Notes: generated from the letters alone by a model not told the origin. DNA of 64,000 nucleotides from Vibrio sp. B1FLJ16 (GCF_905175385.1 NZ_HG992749.1:372001-436000); one strand, 5' to 3'; numbered from the stretch's first letter, positions 1 to 9,245 are shown. Translations and numbers: made by a program.

Positions 1-1
1 T

Positions 2-652
2 TTGCCAGCTGCGTGTCTAGCTATGTATGTTACAGCTAAGCCAGAAAACAAAGTAAAAGTTGCTTCTATTCTTGGTTCTGCTGCACTAACTTCATTCCTT
101 ACAGGTATCACTGAGCCAATCGAATTTGCTTTCTTATTCGTTGCTCCAGTCCTATACGTTGTTCATGCTCTTATTGCGGCAACTGCATTCCCAGTGATGA
201 TTATGCTGGGTATTAAGCACGGTACAACATTTAGTCATGGTCTGTTCGATTTCACTCTACTGTACGGGAACTCTTCTAACGGTTGGTTGTTGATTGTTAT
301 GGGGCTTGTTTATGCGGCGATTTACTTTGTTGTATTTACTACTCTTATCAAAGCAATGAACCTAAAAACAGTTGGTCGTGAAGACGAAGAGCTAAACGAA
401 GTAGCAACAATGGAAACTTCTGAGCAAGCACAACTAGTACTTGAAGCGTTTGGTGGTAAAGAGAATATTGAATCTATTGACGCATGTATTACTCGTCTTC
501 GTATGACGGTAAGAGATGAGTCTAAGGTGGATCAAGACCGCTTGAAAAAACTTGGCGCTACGGCTGTTGTCCGTCCTTCTGAGAACAATTTACAAGCAAT
601 CTTCGGTACTCACTCTGAGATTCTGAAAGGGGAAATAGAACCTCTTCTATAA
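2..652 (+). CDS. ptsG: PTS glucose-specific EIIBC component, 3' part
   Basis: This is the C-terminal 216 residues of a glucose-type phosphotransferase permease; the start lies before the window. The membrane EIIC part shows [19 protein letters not shown] and the [15 protein letters not shown] stretch. A linker follows, then the EIIB domain with the phosphorylated cysteine in DACITRLRM. The combination LKTVGREDE plus GGKENI...DACITRLR matches PtsG better than NagE, and no EIIA domain follows, so EIIA would be supplied by Crr. It phosphorylates glucose while carrying it across the inner membrane. A strong terminator follows at 693-722. Family is confident; the exact sugar is inferred from similarity. 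Confidence 0.85.
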   Translation: MPAACLAMYVTAKPENKVKVASILGSAALTSFLTGITEPIEFAFLFVAPVLYVVHALIAATAFPVMIMLGIKHGTTFSHGLFDFTLLYGNSSNGWLLIVMGLVYAAIYFVVFTTLIKAMNLKTVGREDEELNEVATMETSEQAQLVLEAFGGKENIESIDACITRLRMTVRDESKVDQDRLKKLGATAVVRPSENNLQAIFGTHSEILKGEIEPLL

Positions 653-692
653 CACCCCAAAAACAACTACACGGAAGCTCCTGTAGAAGTTT

Positions 693-722
693 AACCCCGC
701 TCTTCGGAGTGGGGTTTTTTGT
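693..722 (+). terminator. Rho-independent terminator of ptsG
   Basis: The stem AACCCCGCTC / GAGTGGGGTT closes a TTCG tetraloop and is followed by a T run, 40 bases after the ptsG stop. Confidence 0.9.
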
Positions 723-1044
723 TTAATACAGTAAATTAGTTTCCCGTGAGCTCTACACATTGTTTATGTATAGACCAGTTTAAAGCGGTTACGCAAAGAG
801 CTGTTTCTTTAAACATACCTCGTGTTATGCGCATCGAAGCTAAGCAGAATGTCAAATCGCACAAGAGGCATAGTGCCATCTCTAACAGACCCGGTAGTCG
901 TAGCCATTGCCAAGGGTGACCTTATTGTTGTCTTGTCTAGCAATCGTTTGCTTTTATAGATGGCGGCTATTAATAATTGTATTATATACTCTTGAAACTT
1001 ATATGTTCCTTCATCTTGCTAGGGGTGAAGGTCTTTGATTTGTC
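723..1044. other. Intergenic stretch with one hairpin
   Basis: No gene is recognised in these 320 bases. A hairpin at 778-814 pairs GTTTAAAG with CTTTAAAC around ACGCAAAG. A c-di-GMP riboswitch was considered because a chemoreceptor follows, but the diagnostic elements are not there. Confidence 0.4.
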
Positions 1045-2085
1045 ATGTTTTTTGGGTGTTTTATGCTGTCGAAACTACCGGTTTTTAATAAACTAATAGC
1101 CGCTGATTTTATAGTTGCTTTGGGGTTACTACTTTCCCTCCTCTTTGCCGAAAATGGCCTGCCTTTAACTTTCTACTTCATCAGCATTATTGCACTTATG
1201 AGTTTAAATGCTCTGTCGTTGTATTTCTCTTTATCCAATCGACTTCAGAAGATTGAAAGCAAGTTTGAGAGTAATCCATCGAGAGGTGCGGATCTATTAT
1301 CTCGTTTAGATTCAGGTACAAGCCATCTGGTGAGTGAGCTGGAAGAATGTAAAGCTAAGATAGTTTTCATGGAGCAAAACCAGAAACAACTTGAAAGTGA
1401 AATCCAGAACTTCGAAGCGCAAAAAAGTCACAATGACTTGAATAACCGTTTAGAGCCTGTTGCTTATGCTGCATCTGACATGAGTAACGTAGTTTCAGAA
1501 ATGGTTGATAAAGCGGGGGATATCACTGAAGTGACCAGCGGACTGATTAAGGACTTGGCAAAATCTTGTGAAGGATTAGAAGCAGGTGCAAAAGCGACAA
1601 AAGACGATGCTGACTTTATTACCGGCTTTAAAGGTGATATAGCCAAACTGAGCGAGACAGTGGCAAACATCAATGGACTGGTTCTGGAGATTAATGATAT
1701 TTCCGAGCAGACTAATCTACTCGCTCTGAATGCTGCAATTGAAGCTGCGCGTGCAGGGGAGTACGGCCGTGGGTTTGCGGTTGTCGCTGATGAGGTGAGA
1801 AAGTTAGCTACCCGCGCCCAGTCTTCGAGTGTTGATATAGAGCGTGGTATCGCTACCGTCATTGCACAGGCTGACTCTTCTGCGAAGGGAATGGAACGAA
1901 TAAGTAATAATGTAGATTTCGCAGTCGTAGCTAACTTTGAACAAGTTGAGTTTGTAAAAGGTATTCTTAGTAGGCTGGAACAAGTTAATGATGGCATCAG
2001 TCAGCTTAATGCTTCTGCGAATCAGCATCGAAAGTTGAGTGAAGATGTTTGTAACGGGCTTGATAAGCTTAAGAGCACTCATTAG
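1045..2085 (+). CDS. Short methyl-accepting chemotaxis-like protein
   Basis: The 346-residue protein begins with two closely spaced hydrophobic segments (about residues 15-35 and 40-62) with almost no periplasmic loop. A predicted coiled coil and a C-terminal signalling domain follow. The conserved hairpin tip is clear: [25 protein letters not shown] and [15 protein letters not shown]. There is no sensory domain, no obvious HAMP and no C-terminal CheR/CheB pentapeptide. It is probably a membrane-anchored receptor for cytoplasmic or membrane signals feeding CheA/CheW. An AGGGGTGAAGG sequence precedes the ATG at 1045 with long spacing; an in-frame ATG at 1063 has no better ribosome site. It is the last gene before the first att copy. 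Confidence 0.8.
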   Translation: MFFGCFMLSKLPVFNKLIAADFIVALGLLLSLLFAENGLPLTFYFISIIALMSLNALSLYFSLSNRLQKIESKFESNPSRGADLLSRLDSGTSHLVSELEECKAKIVFMEQNQKQLESEIQNFEAQKSHNDLNNRLEPVAYAASDMSNVVSEMVDKAGDITEVTSGLIKDLAKSCEGLEAGAKATKDDADFITGFKGDIAKLSETVANINGLVLEINDISEQTNLLALNAAIEAARAGEYGRGFAVVADEVRKLATRAQSSSVDIERGIATVIAQADSSAKGMERISNNVDFAVVANFEQVEFVKGILSRLEQVNDGISQLNASANQHRKLSEDVCNGLDKLKSTH

Positions 2086-2408
2086 TTAATTTCTTAGGAA
2101 TGGATTGCCGGATTGTTGGCTCCCGACTGACCCGGTAATCTTTTGTGTGCCTAACACCCTATCCACATTCCAACACATAAATTCTTACGCAAGTTGTCGC
2201 CGTAGTTAAATGCACTTAAAAGGGCATCTTTAGCTGAGATGTACTTTTAGCTAAAACTGCACTGAGAAGCCCTATGAGATGAACTAGGACACTTCACATA
2301 CTAAAGGTTAGTTGGATGCATGATATGGGCTTGCTAACGTCTGCTGACAGCTAGAGGAAAAAGATTACTGAGAGAAGTCAGACAGGAAAGTATTGTGAGG
2401 TAAACTCA
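2086..2408. other. Intergenic, nothing recognised
   Basis: No gene, repeat or RNA recognised between the chemoreceptor and the first attachment-site repeat. Confidence 0.5.
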
Positions 2409-2520
2409 GGACAGGATATAGACCGGACCAGAAAAGACAAAGGCCCGTAGAGAAATCTACGGGCCTTCTGGAATATGGTGGCCCCTCGCAGACTTGAACT
2501 GCGGACCAATCGATTATGAG
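2409..2520. repeat. Left att-containing direct repeat (copy 1)
   Basis: This 112-bp segment recurs at 6006-6117 with only about seven differences. Its right part (2476-2520) is, on the minus strand, the 3' half of a tRNA-Ile2 gene from the anticodon loop to the encoded CCA. The left part contains a hairpin (2440-2467, stem AAGGCCCGTAGA) that would terminate such a tRNA gene. It marks the left limit of the accessory region. The T-stem reads CGCAG/CTGCG, against CCCAG/CTGGG in the intact tRNA. Confidence 0.9.
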
Positions 2521-2881
2521 CGAAGGTCTGATCGCATACTCTACACCGGACTAACCCGATAAATTCCCCACGTATCGACCCTGAAAAATCTCATCATCCA
2601 ACTATTCTCATGACTCGGTTGACGGTGTCGCGGCACAGATGTAACTGAGATTTTACGACGACGCCGACGAGGGAATTGGGGTGAGTTTGTTGCTTGGGGA
2701 CAGGAACGGGACCGGAAAAAGACAGGCCACTAACTACTAGTATCAACTCAGATATCGAACTTATATCAATGATTTGTAATGCCCTTATTGGTTTGTGCCA
2801 GTATGGGCATTTTTGTATTTGGTTCATTCACTGCCAAGACATAGAGAGTGCAGTTACCTAACAGAATAAGGAGCAAGCAAC
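2521..2881. other. Left end of island A, with a terminator-like hairpin
   Basis: No gene recognised. A hairpin at 2779-2815 (AATGCCC ... GGGCATT followed by T residues) would terminate rightward transcription just before the next gene. Confidence 0.45.
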
Positions 2882-3376
2882 ATGGCCCGTAAAACAAGTA
2901 GTAAAAGTATGAGCGCTAGTGATTCGGCTGAAAACACGGTTGCAAACGATAGAAAGCAGGAACAGGTCGATTCCGAGGGTTCACATCATATTTTGAAAGA
3001 AGGCAAGGCCCGAAAGCTAAGCCCTAAATCAACGAATCATGTGTTCTATGAGGTAGGTCGCGAGCCACATGATGGAGACTTGTACGTAAGACTGGTTACT
3101 AACGAAGGTGGCGGGCTTCACAGTAAAGAGTGGGTCAAGCTTGTTGATGTGCTGGATGTACTTTCTAGTCAAAAAGACAAACCATTTAAGAGCAGTGTGC
3201 TTAGAACGGTATTTAGCAGCAAGAGTGCCAACAATGCTGGATTCTTAGCGGCTTGTCTTCGTGACATGGAGTTAACCATCCAGTCGGAGAAATCTGTGTT
3301 CCTGCAAGTTCTAGCGCCAAATTTTCACAAACACCGAGAAGAATTGCTGGCACTTAGTCAGCAGTGCTCTGAATAA
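2882..3376 (+). CDS. Unknown protein, 164 residues
   Basis: I do not recognise this family. A ribosome site GGAG lies 8 bases before the ATG. The first ~45 residues are polar and probably disordered (MARKTSSKSMSASDSAENTV). The rest looks folded: a strand-rich part (HVFYEVGREPHDGDLYVRLVTN), then helices (VKLVDVLDVLSS, NNAGFLAACLRDM). No membrane segment, signal peptide or known catalytic motif is visible. It is the first gene of island A, in the same direction as the two broken genes that follow. Confidence 0.65.
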   Translation: MARKTSSKSMSASDSAENTVANDRKQEQVDSEGSHHILKEGKARKLSPKSTNHVFYEVGREPHDGDLYVRLVTNEGGGLHSKEWVKLVDVLDVLSSQKDKPFKSSVLRTVFSSKSANNAGFLAACLRDMELTIQSEKSVFLQVLAPNFHKHREELLALSQQCSE

Positions 3377-3439
3377 CCTAATTCACGACCACAGTCGGAT
3401 ACGCCACAGTGCTTATTCGGCTTTTTATAGGAGAACAAA

Positions 3440-3643
3440 ATGAAAGGTCTAAGTAAGTGTAGTGTGATGAATGCCGTTGGATCGGTAAGGATTACCAAGC
3501 GAGAGTGAGAAACAGAAATAGATATAAAGCCTAGTACCAAAGGAGCGTTTAAAGGTGCTGCAACCGGAATGGTGATCGAAAGGTACTTTGGACCTGTTGG
3601 TGTTGTTGGCGGGATGGCTGGCTATGTACTCGGTGATGATTAA
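3440..3643 (+). pseudogene. Small glycine-rich gene with in-frame TGA
   Basis: A ribosome site (GGAGA) precedes ATG 3440. The frame reads MKGLSKCSVMNAVGSVRITKRE, then TGA at 3506-3508. It continues without another stop through ETEIDIKPSTKGAFKGAATG and a Gly-rich apolar tail (GPVGVVGGMAGYVLGDD) to TAA at 3641. The intact form would be 67 residues. The repeated GxxxG-like spacing in the tail resembles glycine-zipper membrane peptides and leaderless bacteriocin-like peptides; this is only a resemblance. The TGA could be a TGG or CGA codon changed by one base, or a sequence error. It lies 63 bases after the 164-residue gene. Confidence 0.55.
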
Positions 3644-3738
3644 TAAAGCACGATAAACCTACAGGTTTATAAATATTAATGTGAAATTAGAGTATTATTA
3701 GCTAATTACTAATTTGCTAGTTAAAGCGGGATTTACTT

Positions 3739-5062
3739 ATGTTTAAGGGTAACAATAAAAGTAGGGATAATATAGCGTACTGGATGCTTGCTGATACTGA
3801 GTTACCAATCGCAAAAGAAAAGAGTTTTGAAAACTCCTTTGAAGCGCACTTTAAACACGGGTTGCTATTCAACGAAAAAATAATGATATCAGACGCACAG
3901 GCAGTCAACTGCGTTAACTTGAGAAACTTGATTAGAAAAAAAAAACAACTTCAAAGAACTAATAACACCAGATTTACTCTCAATAGCTGTTAGAGACCCA
4001 CTAGGAACATCAAAAGGTCAGCACTTATCAGATGTCCGAGATGCGTTTCACAAAGAGAGAAAACAGCATATGCCTGATGCTGAGTTTTTGGAAGATTATG
4101 ATTTAGCTCTGTTAAATGAACAGAGCAATATTGTTCCATATACCTACGATGCGCTTAGAGACAATTATACTAATGGAATATTCAAAATATTTAGTGGTCA
4201 TAAAGCTCGAACGATATTTGGTTTAGATACTCAACAAATACTTCTTGAGCGACTACAGAGAGAGTCTGAACGTGATAAGGGATTAGGCAGAATATTTTTG
4301 CAACAGAACTTTAAAGATGATCTTAAAAAAATAGGAAAACTTGATGTTTGGCAAAAACATAAAAAAGATATTATATCGCTATCTGATGCACCTTACGTCA
4401 CAGGTATCCCCCAAATACTTAGAACTAACCCTATATATTCCCCTAGCCACCAGGAGAGCTTTCAACTTGCTTACACTCAGAAGCCTGAAATTATTGAGAA
4501 AGGCACTGGGATAGATATGTCGACAGGACTAAATCTTAGTACTTATGAACAAGCACTAGCGATGCTTCAGCCTGACGATATTTTTTACTTGAGGGATACA
4601 TATGAATTTAGGCAGTACCAAAAACATGTAAGAAATGGTGTATCTACGGATAGTCAACTAGATAACGCCCTAATGGCTTTAAAAGCCTACCAACGTCAAA
4701 TCGATGAGCTCATAATTAGGAGAAAGTTGGGGAAAAAAACACCTAAGAGCTTTAAAGGGAAACGTTTTATAGAACCTATCCGTAAAATTTCACAAGAAGG
4801 ATCCGTAACTGCTTTTGGTTTAACTTTGGTAGAACCGACTTCAGCCGTAGCGCTATCAATTGCAAACTTCTTTTTAAGTGAATTGCTCGGAAAAAGGGAG
4901 AAATTGTCAGCTGACCGTATTGAACTAGAAAAAGAAAAATTAGTTTCAAATATCAAAAGAGAAAGTAATGGTGAACCTAAAAAAATTGAGGCACACCAAT
5001 TTTCTAGTACTGACATTAATGAGACTATCTACACGTCAGTGTCAATGTTGGCTAAGCAATAA
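3739..5062 (+). pseudogene. Unknown 440-residue protein, frameshifted at an A10 run
   Basis: Two reading frames meet at a run of ten A residues (3936-3945). The first gives 84 residues from ATG 3739 ending at 3993. The second is open from the run itself (NNFKELITPDLLSIAVRDPL) through an internal ATG at 4070 to the stop at 5060-5062. Removing one A joins them into one frame of exactly 441 codons, so this is one gene with a +1 lesion, or transcript slippage restores the frame. I do not recognise the family. It is mostly helical and charged, with one apolar segment near the end (SVTAFGLTLVEPTSAVALSI) that may insert in a membrane. The 3' end overlaps the convergent Nudix gene by 34 bases. Confidence 0.65.
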
Positions 5063-5589
5063 GATATAAAAAACATAGTCATAGGGTCAGAAATCATATC
5101 GTCTTTTAGCAAGGAAAGTAGTTCTGACCTTTCAAAAAAACTAACTTCCGATATTGCTTCAGATAGCTCTTGATTAGCTATAGTAGTGCTGCTATCCACC
5201 TCAGTCATGAAAACATAGCCTTTAGAACTTTTGTCTGGAATTGTTTTTATCAACTTCCAATTTTTTCCTATGCAACCAGTCTCTTCTAATAGCTCCTTCT
5301 GAGCACATTCTATAGGAGTTAGATTTTTCTCCCCAAAGCCTTTTGGTATTTCCCAAGACCAACTTCTATTTTCGTGTCGAAAATTTTTTACCAATAGAAT
5401 TCTACCTTGATTATCTCTAGGGAAAACCATCACACCATATGGAGAGTTCCACTCAAATCGCAAATACTTTCCCTTAGAACCAGATGGAAAAATTACATCA
5501 TCGTTGTATAGAGTCGCATAGTTATTTTGGAAAACTATATTCTCTTTCTCGATTTCGATTTCACCTTTCTTATAGTCGCCTTTGTACAA
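5029..5589 (-). CDS. Nudix hydrolase
   Basis: The 186-residue protein has a Nudix box at about residues 104-127: PKGFGEKNL followed by IECAQKELLEETGC. Lysine replaces the usual arginine before the ELxEETG core, which some family members tolerate. The preceding GVMVFPRDNQGRILLVKNFRHENRSWSWEIPKG is the typical beta strand and substrate loop of ADP-ribose or sugar-nucleotide pyrophosphatases. It hydrolyses a nucleoside diphosphate linked to another group; the substrate is not shown. It converges on and overlaps the end of the 440-residue gene of island A. A role in nucleotide-signal turnover in a conflict system is possible but inferred. Confidence 0.8.
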   Translation of the reverse strand: MYKGDYKKGEIEIEKENIVFQNNYATLYNDDVIFPSGSKGKYLRFEWNSPYGVMVFPRDNQGRILLVKNFRHENRSWSWEIPKGFGEKNLTPIECAQKELLEETGCIGKNWKLIKTIPDKSSKGYVFMTEVDSSTTIANQELSEAISEVSFFERSELLSLLKDDMISDPMTMFFISYCLANIDTDV

Positions 5590-6005
5590 ACGAGTACTCC
5601 TTTAATACTTCGATATATAGTGACAGAATTATAACGCCTAAATCATACAAATTTGACTGATTGATGAGTGTCGCTATTTGGAAAAATTACATGTTTAATG
5701 AATACCTACATTTGAGATTAGTACTATTTCACTAGCTATCAAACCTAAGAATACTTAACAATTTAATGAACCAGAAATTTTGACAGACGTATACATCTAA
5801 TTCCTAGTTCATAATAGATGGCCCGCAGTTCAGGCTGCGACTTTTTCTGGTGTTGAATGATATGTATCTGCTCTGATTCGTGTTGTAAAGATGAGAGAAG
5901 ATTCTGACAGTGGATATCACTCTGATAGGTGAGGTGTGACTCTGTGGAGACTACGTGGAGAGTTTCAGTGGTGCTAATGGACCAGAGCTCACCGGAAGTA
6001 ATTGC
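5590..6005. other. Right end of island A, nothing recognised
   Basis: AT-rich stretch that should contain the promoter of the Nudix gene. No other feature seen. Confidence 0.4.
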
Positions 6006-6117
6006 GGACAGGATATAGACCGGACCAGAAAAGACGAAGGCCCGTAGATTTCTCTACGAGCCTTCTGGAATTTGGTGGCCCCTCGCAGACTTGAACTGCG
6101 GACCAATCGATTATGAG
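6006..6117. repeat. Middle att-containing direct repeat (copy 2)
   Basis: Second copy of the 112-bp repeat, with partial tRNA-Ile2 (6073-6117, minus strand) plus an upstream hairpin (6037-6064). Compared with copy 1 the hairpin loop is GAAA in one and TTTC in the other, so the loop is inverted. The shared part ends at the anticodon loop, which suggests the crossover point. It separates islands A and B. Confidence 0.9.
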
Positions 6118-6237
6118 TCCTACCAGGTTCATTTTTATGAGTATGCAATGCTTGGTAATTTCTATTAAATTCAAATGTTTATCTGTTTGTCTTTGTTGCG
6201 TTAGTTTGCATTGATTTCCATGTCACTTTTCTCTTGT

Positions 6238-6255
6238 CTGACCCATTACCTGACC
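6238..6255. other. Candidate integrase arm site, left end
   Basis: The 18-mer CTGACCCATTACCTGACC contains two CTGACC units. It lies between the att core and the integrase and is repeated exactly at 35987-36004 at the other end of the island, in the same orientation. Confidence 0.55.
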
Positions 6256-6363
6256 TAGCTTTGCTTAGGTAGGAAATCTGTCAATATCATTTTTGGCGGC
6301 TTTTAGGTTATGCCTGTTGGCCTAGAAAGTTAACTTCGCCAAAAAAGACAAGAGAAAATCAGA

Positions 6364-7731
6364 ATGTTAACTGTTACTAAAATTCAATCCGCGACCAGTA
6401 GTAAAAATTCCTATTATCTCTGGGATCAGTCAGGTCAACGAGGTACAGGGCGTTTGGGAGTAAAAATTTTCACTAGTGGGAAAAAGCAGTTCGTGTTTCG
6501 CTACTACCAGAAACAGAAAGAAAAATTTATCTCAATCGGTTTATTCAGTACACGTGCTGGCAGTATGACTCTTACAGAAGCTCGCGAGAAAGCCCAGGTC
6601 TTCTCACAACTGTTGCTCGGCGGAAAAGATCCTAAATTGCATCTTGAACAACAAGAGAGCGAGCAGAAAAAAATTGATGCAGAGAGTAAAAGCTTAGGAA
6701 CCATTGATGAGCTATTTCATAGCTATACGGAGCGCATGAAAATAGATGGAAAGAGAACGTATGAAGACGTGCGAAATGCGCTGGTACGCGAGTTCTATCC
6801 ATATATAGACAAAAACACCAAAGCGTGTGATGTAACGACAGATGATATTAAATACGTTATTAGTAAGATGATTCAGCGCGGAGCTATCACCCAAAGCAAC
6901 CGAGTACGTAGCTATGTGATGGCGGCGTTTAACCATGGGATGCGCTTTGATAACGATCCTCGCTATTTCTCTTTAGAGTCGAAATTTGGCATAAAATACA
7001 ATCCAGTAGCACCAATTCCTAAGCAAAAAGATGGAGAGCGCATTGGTGAAAGGTTCTTAGAATGGCGAGAGTTACGGCGTCTGCTAAAAGATCTTCGTGA
7101 AAACTATGATCTTGTACCTATCGGACAAGATTTGAGGCACTTACTTCAACTGTGCATCTATCTAGGGGGGCAACGACCATATGAGGTGATTACGCTTGAA
7201 TGGTGGAATGTTGATTGGGAAGAAAGGTTTGTCTGCATCACTAAAGAACGTTCCAAAAACAAAAAAGATCATATCGTACCGTTGAACGGATTGGCTTTTG
7301 AAATACTTCAGAAACAATATGAGCTTTCTGGCGGTGGACGATATGTTTTTCCAAATCCAAAAGATGCAGAAGAACCCATGAAGACTAGCTCAATTTGTCG
7401 TGCAGTGACTCGTTATCGCGATGCCGTGGGGTTCGATAAGTTTGTGCCTAAGGATTTGCGTCGAACGTGTAAAACTTTGATGGGGGCATGCCGAATCAGC
7501 AAAGAAGTCAGGGATCGTATTCAAAATCACGCGTTACAAGATGTGAGTACACGTCACTATGATCGCTATGACTATTTTGACGATAAGTTAGGTGGGCTTG
7601 AAACCTGGAGCAGTAAATTGAAAGAGTTGATTGGATATGTTCCACCAGCGTTGTCAGTTGTACCTTCCGCTGAAACGTTACCTTTTCCAGACATTAAAAG
7701 TACTCAGTCGCTAAGAGCTAATCTTAAATAA
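6364..7731 (+). CDS. Tyrosine recombinase (island integrase)
   Basis: The 455-residue protein has an N-terminal arm-binding region (GVKIFTSGKKQFVFRYY, residues 33-48, then SIGLFSTR...TLTEAREKA), a central core-binding domain (about 112-205) and a catalytic domain. Catalytic positions: R271 in GGQRPYEV, lysine in the ITKERSKNKK loop, R366 in DLRRT (arginine where many have histidine-x-x-arginine), H389 in QNHAL and the nucleophile Y399 in TRHYDRYD. It integrates or excises the island at the tRNA-Ile2 gene. The ATG at 6364 is the only convincing start. It sits 247 bases from the middle att copy, on the side away from the intact tRNA. A terminator follows at 7743-7763. Confidence 0.92.
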   Translation: MLTVTKIQSATSSKNSYYLWDQSGQRGTGRLGVKIFTSGKKQFVFRYYQKQKEKFISIGLFSTRAGSMTLTEAREKAQVFSQLLLGGKDPKLHLEQQESEQKKIDAESKSLGTIDELFHSYTERMKIDGKRTYEDVRNALVREFYPYIDKNTKACDVTTDDIKYVISKMIQRGAITQSNRVRSYVMAAFNHGMRFDNDPRYFSLESKFGIKYNPVAPIPKQKDGERIGERFLEWRELRRLLKDLRENYDLVPIGQDLRHLLQLCIYLGGQRPYEVITLEWWNVDWEERFVCITKERSKNKKDHIVPLNGLAFEILQKQYELSGGGRYVFPNPKDAEEPMKTSSICRAVTRYRDAVGFDKFVPKDLRRTCKTLMGACRISKEVRDRIQNHALQDVSTRHYDRYDYFDDKLGGLETWSSKLKELIGYVPPALSVVPSAETLPFPDIKSTQSLRANLK

Positions 7732-7742
7732 AGATTGTTTTT

Positions 7743-7763
7743 GAAAGCCCCATTGGGGCTTTC
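7743..7763. terminator. Bidirectional terminator between integrase and ATPase gene
   Basis: Perfect stem GAAAGCCCC / GGGGCTTTC with an ATT loop, between convergent genes. Confidence 0.8.
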
Positions 7764-7781
7764 TGTTAATTTTGTTACTAC

Positions 7782-9113
7782 CTAGTTCTTGTCTAGATCA
7801 TTCAGGTGATCAAGTAAGTATTCGGTGTAGTAAAGCGGCATCACGATGTGCTCTTTCTCTGTTGCTGGAGAGCCTTGAGTACCTGTAAGTTTGATTGTCT
7901 TGTGGGGCTTGCATTTCTCGATGTAGGATTGCAATGATTTCGCACGAGTTCGCTTACCGCTTTTTACTTCTACAGGTACGATTCGACCTAGGTCATCAGC
8001 GATAATGAACTCTATCTCTGCTCTTGCGTCTCCCCAAGAGAAGCTTGGTTCAATACCTAGCGCAGCGATTTCCTGTTGAACATAGTTTTCGGCGACATAT
8101 CCCTTGTATTCATAGCCTTGCTGTTTGATTTCACGGTAACCAGTGCCGAGCATATGGTTCAATAGCCCGACATCAAAGAGAAATAGTTTAACCGTATTTT
8201 CCTTTTGATAAGCAGCTAAAGGAGAACGAGGCTGCCCTTCAATAGGATGATTTTTTAAAGCAAGCCGACACTTGTGAAGCCATGTGATTGCACTTTCATA
8301 TTCAGTATAGCGAGACTTGCGCTCGTGAACTCCCTTGAACTTAAACCGTTTAACGGAGTCGTCGAATACCGAAGATAGTTGAGCGGGAATGCTTCGAAAT
8401 ACAGATTCGATTAGCTGTGCGTCCACTTTTCCAGAGTACTTTCCGAAATCACGCATGTAGCCCTCAATTAAGTTCCTATGGACTTCAGACACGGCTTCAA
8501 TGCGTTCAATAATACTGAGTTCTGAGTTTTCGAACCATGAGTTTACGGCTTCAGGCATGCCGCCAACAAAATAATAATCGGTCAGTAGTTCGATTAATTT
8601 TGTATGAGCCGCTGAAGAGTTCAGCTTTTGGTCAAATGCTTTTTGAAGTGCTTTTTCTCCAGATGCCCACAAGAATTCCCTGAAAGTCAGTGGCCTTAAG
8701 TTGTGCTGCTCAACTTTTCCAACGGGAAAGGACGTGAGCAATCCGATATTTGAACCACTGGCTGCAACATAAGCTTTGGGAGCCTTTTCTGCAAAGTACT
8801 TAAGAGCGGTGACCGCTCTTGGACATTCACCAATTTCATCTAAAATAAGAAGATCTGTCGATGGCTCGAAGATTTGTCCTGTTAAGAGTTCAATGTTGGT
8901 GATGATGTCATCAGGGTTTAGAGAGCCTGAAAAGGCTTCCATTAACTCAGGGCTTTCTAGAAAATCGATTCTTAGGACATTTTCGAATGTACTTCCTAAT
9001 AGTTCCTGCAATAGGAATGTTTTACCAGTTTGTCTAGCACCGTCAATCAGCAAAGGCTTCCTTGTCGGCTTGTCTTTCCAGGTGAGTAGGTTTTCAAGTA
9101 GTGTTCGTTTCAT
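7782..9113 (-). CDS. AAA ATPase with DUF4143 domain (COG1373 type)
   Basis: The 443-residue protein has a Walker A motif GARQTGKT (residues 25-32), Walker B DLLILDEIGECPRA, and an ASGSNIGLL sensor-like segment typical of the AAA_14 group. The C-terminal half carries DUF4143 with the conserved FLFDVGLLNHML and a PD-(D/E)XK-like EIEFIIADD...VPVEVKSGKRTRA segment. Such proteins are common in islands; their role is not settled, and DNA or RNA transactions are suspected. The palindrome at 9220-9245 lies ahead of the gene and may regulate it. Confidence 0.85.
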   Translation of the reverse strand: MKRTLLENLLTWKDKPTRKPLLIDGARQTGKTFLLQELLGSTFENVLRIDFLESPELMEAFSGSLNPDDIITNIELLTGQIFEPSTDLLILDEIGECPRAVTALKYFAEKAPKAYVAASGSNIGLLTSFPVGKVEQHNLRPLTFREFLWASGEKALQKAFDQKLNSSAAHTKLIELLTDYYFVGGMPEAVNSWFENSELSIIERIEAVSEVHRNLIEGYMRDFGKYSGKVDAQLIESVFRSIPAQLSSVFDDSVKRFKFKGVHERKSRYTEYESAITWLHKCRLALKNHPIEGQPRSPLAAYQKENTVKLFLFDVGLLNHMLGTGYREIKQQGYEYKGYVAENYVQQEIAALGIEPSFSWGDARAEIEFIIADDLGRIVPVEVKSGKRTRAKSLQSYIEKCKPHKTIKLTGTQGSPATEKEHIVMPLYYTEYLLDHLNDLDKN

Positions 9114-9219
9114 CTAGCCACCTCAGTTAAAGTGCTTATCTGGTCGATTGTTTATTACACAAAAATGCGCAATAAAATGCAAGTAGAAACATTTAAACGC
9201 GCGTAAAAATGAATTAATT

Positions 9220-9245
9220 AACACTTTTATGCGCGTAAAAGTGTT
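9220..9245. promoter_or_regulatory. Palindromic operator-like site before the ATPase gene
   Basis: AACACTTTT and AAAAGTGTT form a perfect 9-bp dyad around ATGCGCGT. A related GCGCGTAAAAAT lies about 30 bases to the left. This is the only visible signal in the 286-base gap between the two minus-strand genes and could be an operator in the promoter region of the ATPase gene. Confidence 0.45.

Larger units (their letters stand above)
2476..6072. mobile_element. Genomic island A (3.6 kb, no recombinase)
   Basis: The segment lies between two partial tRNA-Ile2 copies and is flanked by 112-bp direct repeats, as expected for an element integrated in the tRNA 3' end. Cargo: a 164-residue unknown protein, a small glycine-rich gene with an internal stop, a 440-residue frameshifted gene, and a convergent Nudix hydrolase. 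No integrase is present. It either uses the integrase of island B in trans or is a degraded element. Confidence 0.75.

Noticed and set aside
723..1044. c-di-GMP (GEMM) riboswitch ahead of the chemoreceptor
   Set aside because: An ACGCAAAG fragment is present at about 790, but the paired elements and the GGTAGCCGGG-type receptor are missing.
2521..2580. Degenerate 5' half of a tRNA to the right of att copy 1
   Set aside because: There is a vague likeness (CTCTACACC...ACTAA) to the tRNA D arm, but it is too weak to separate from chance.
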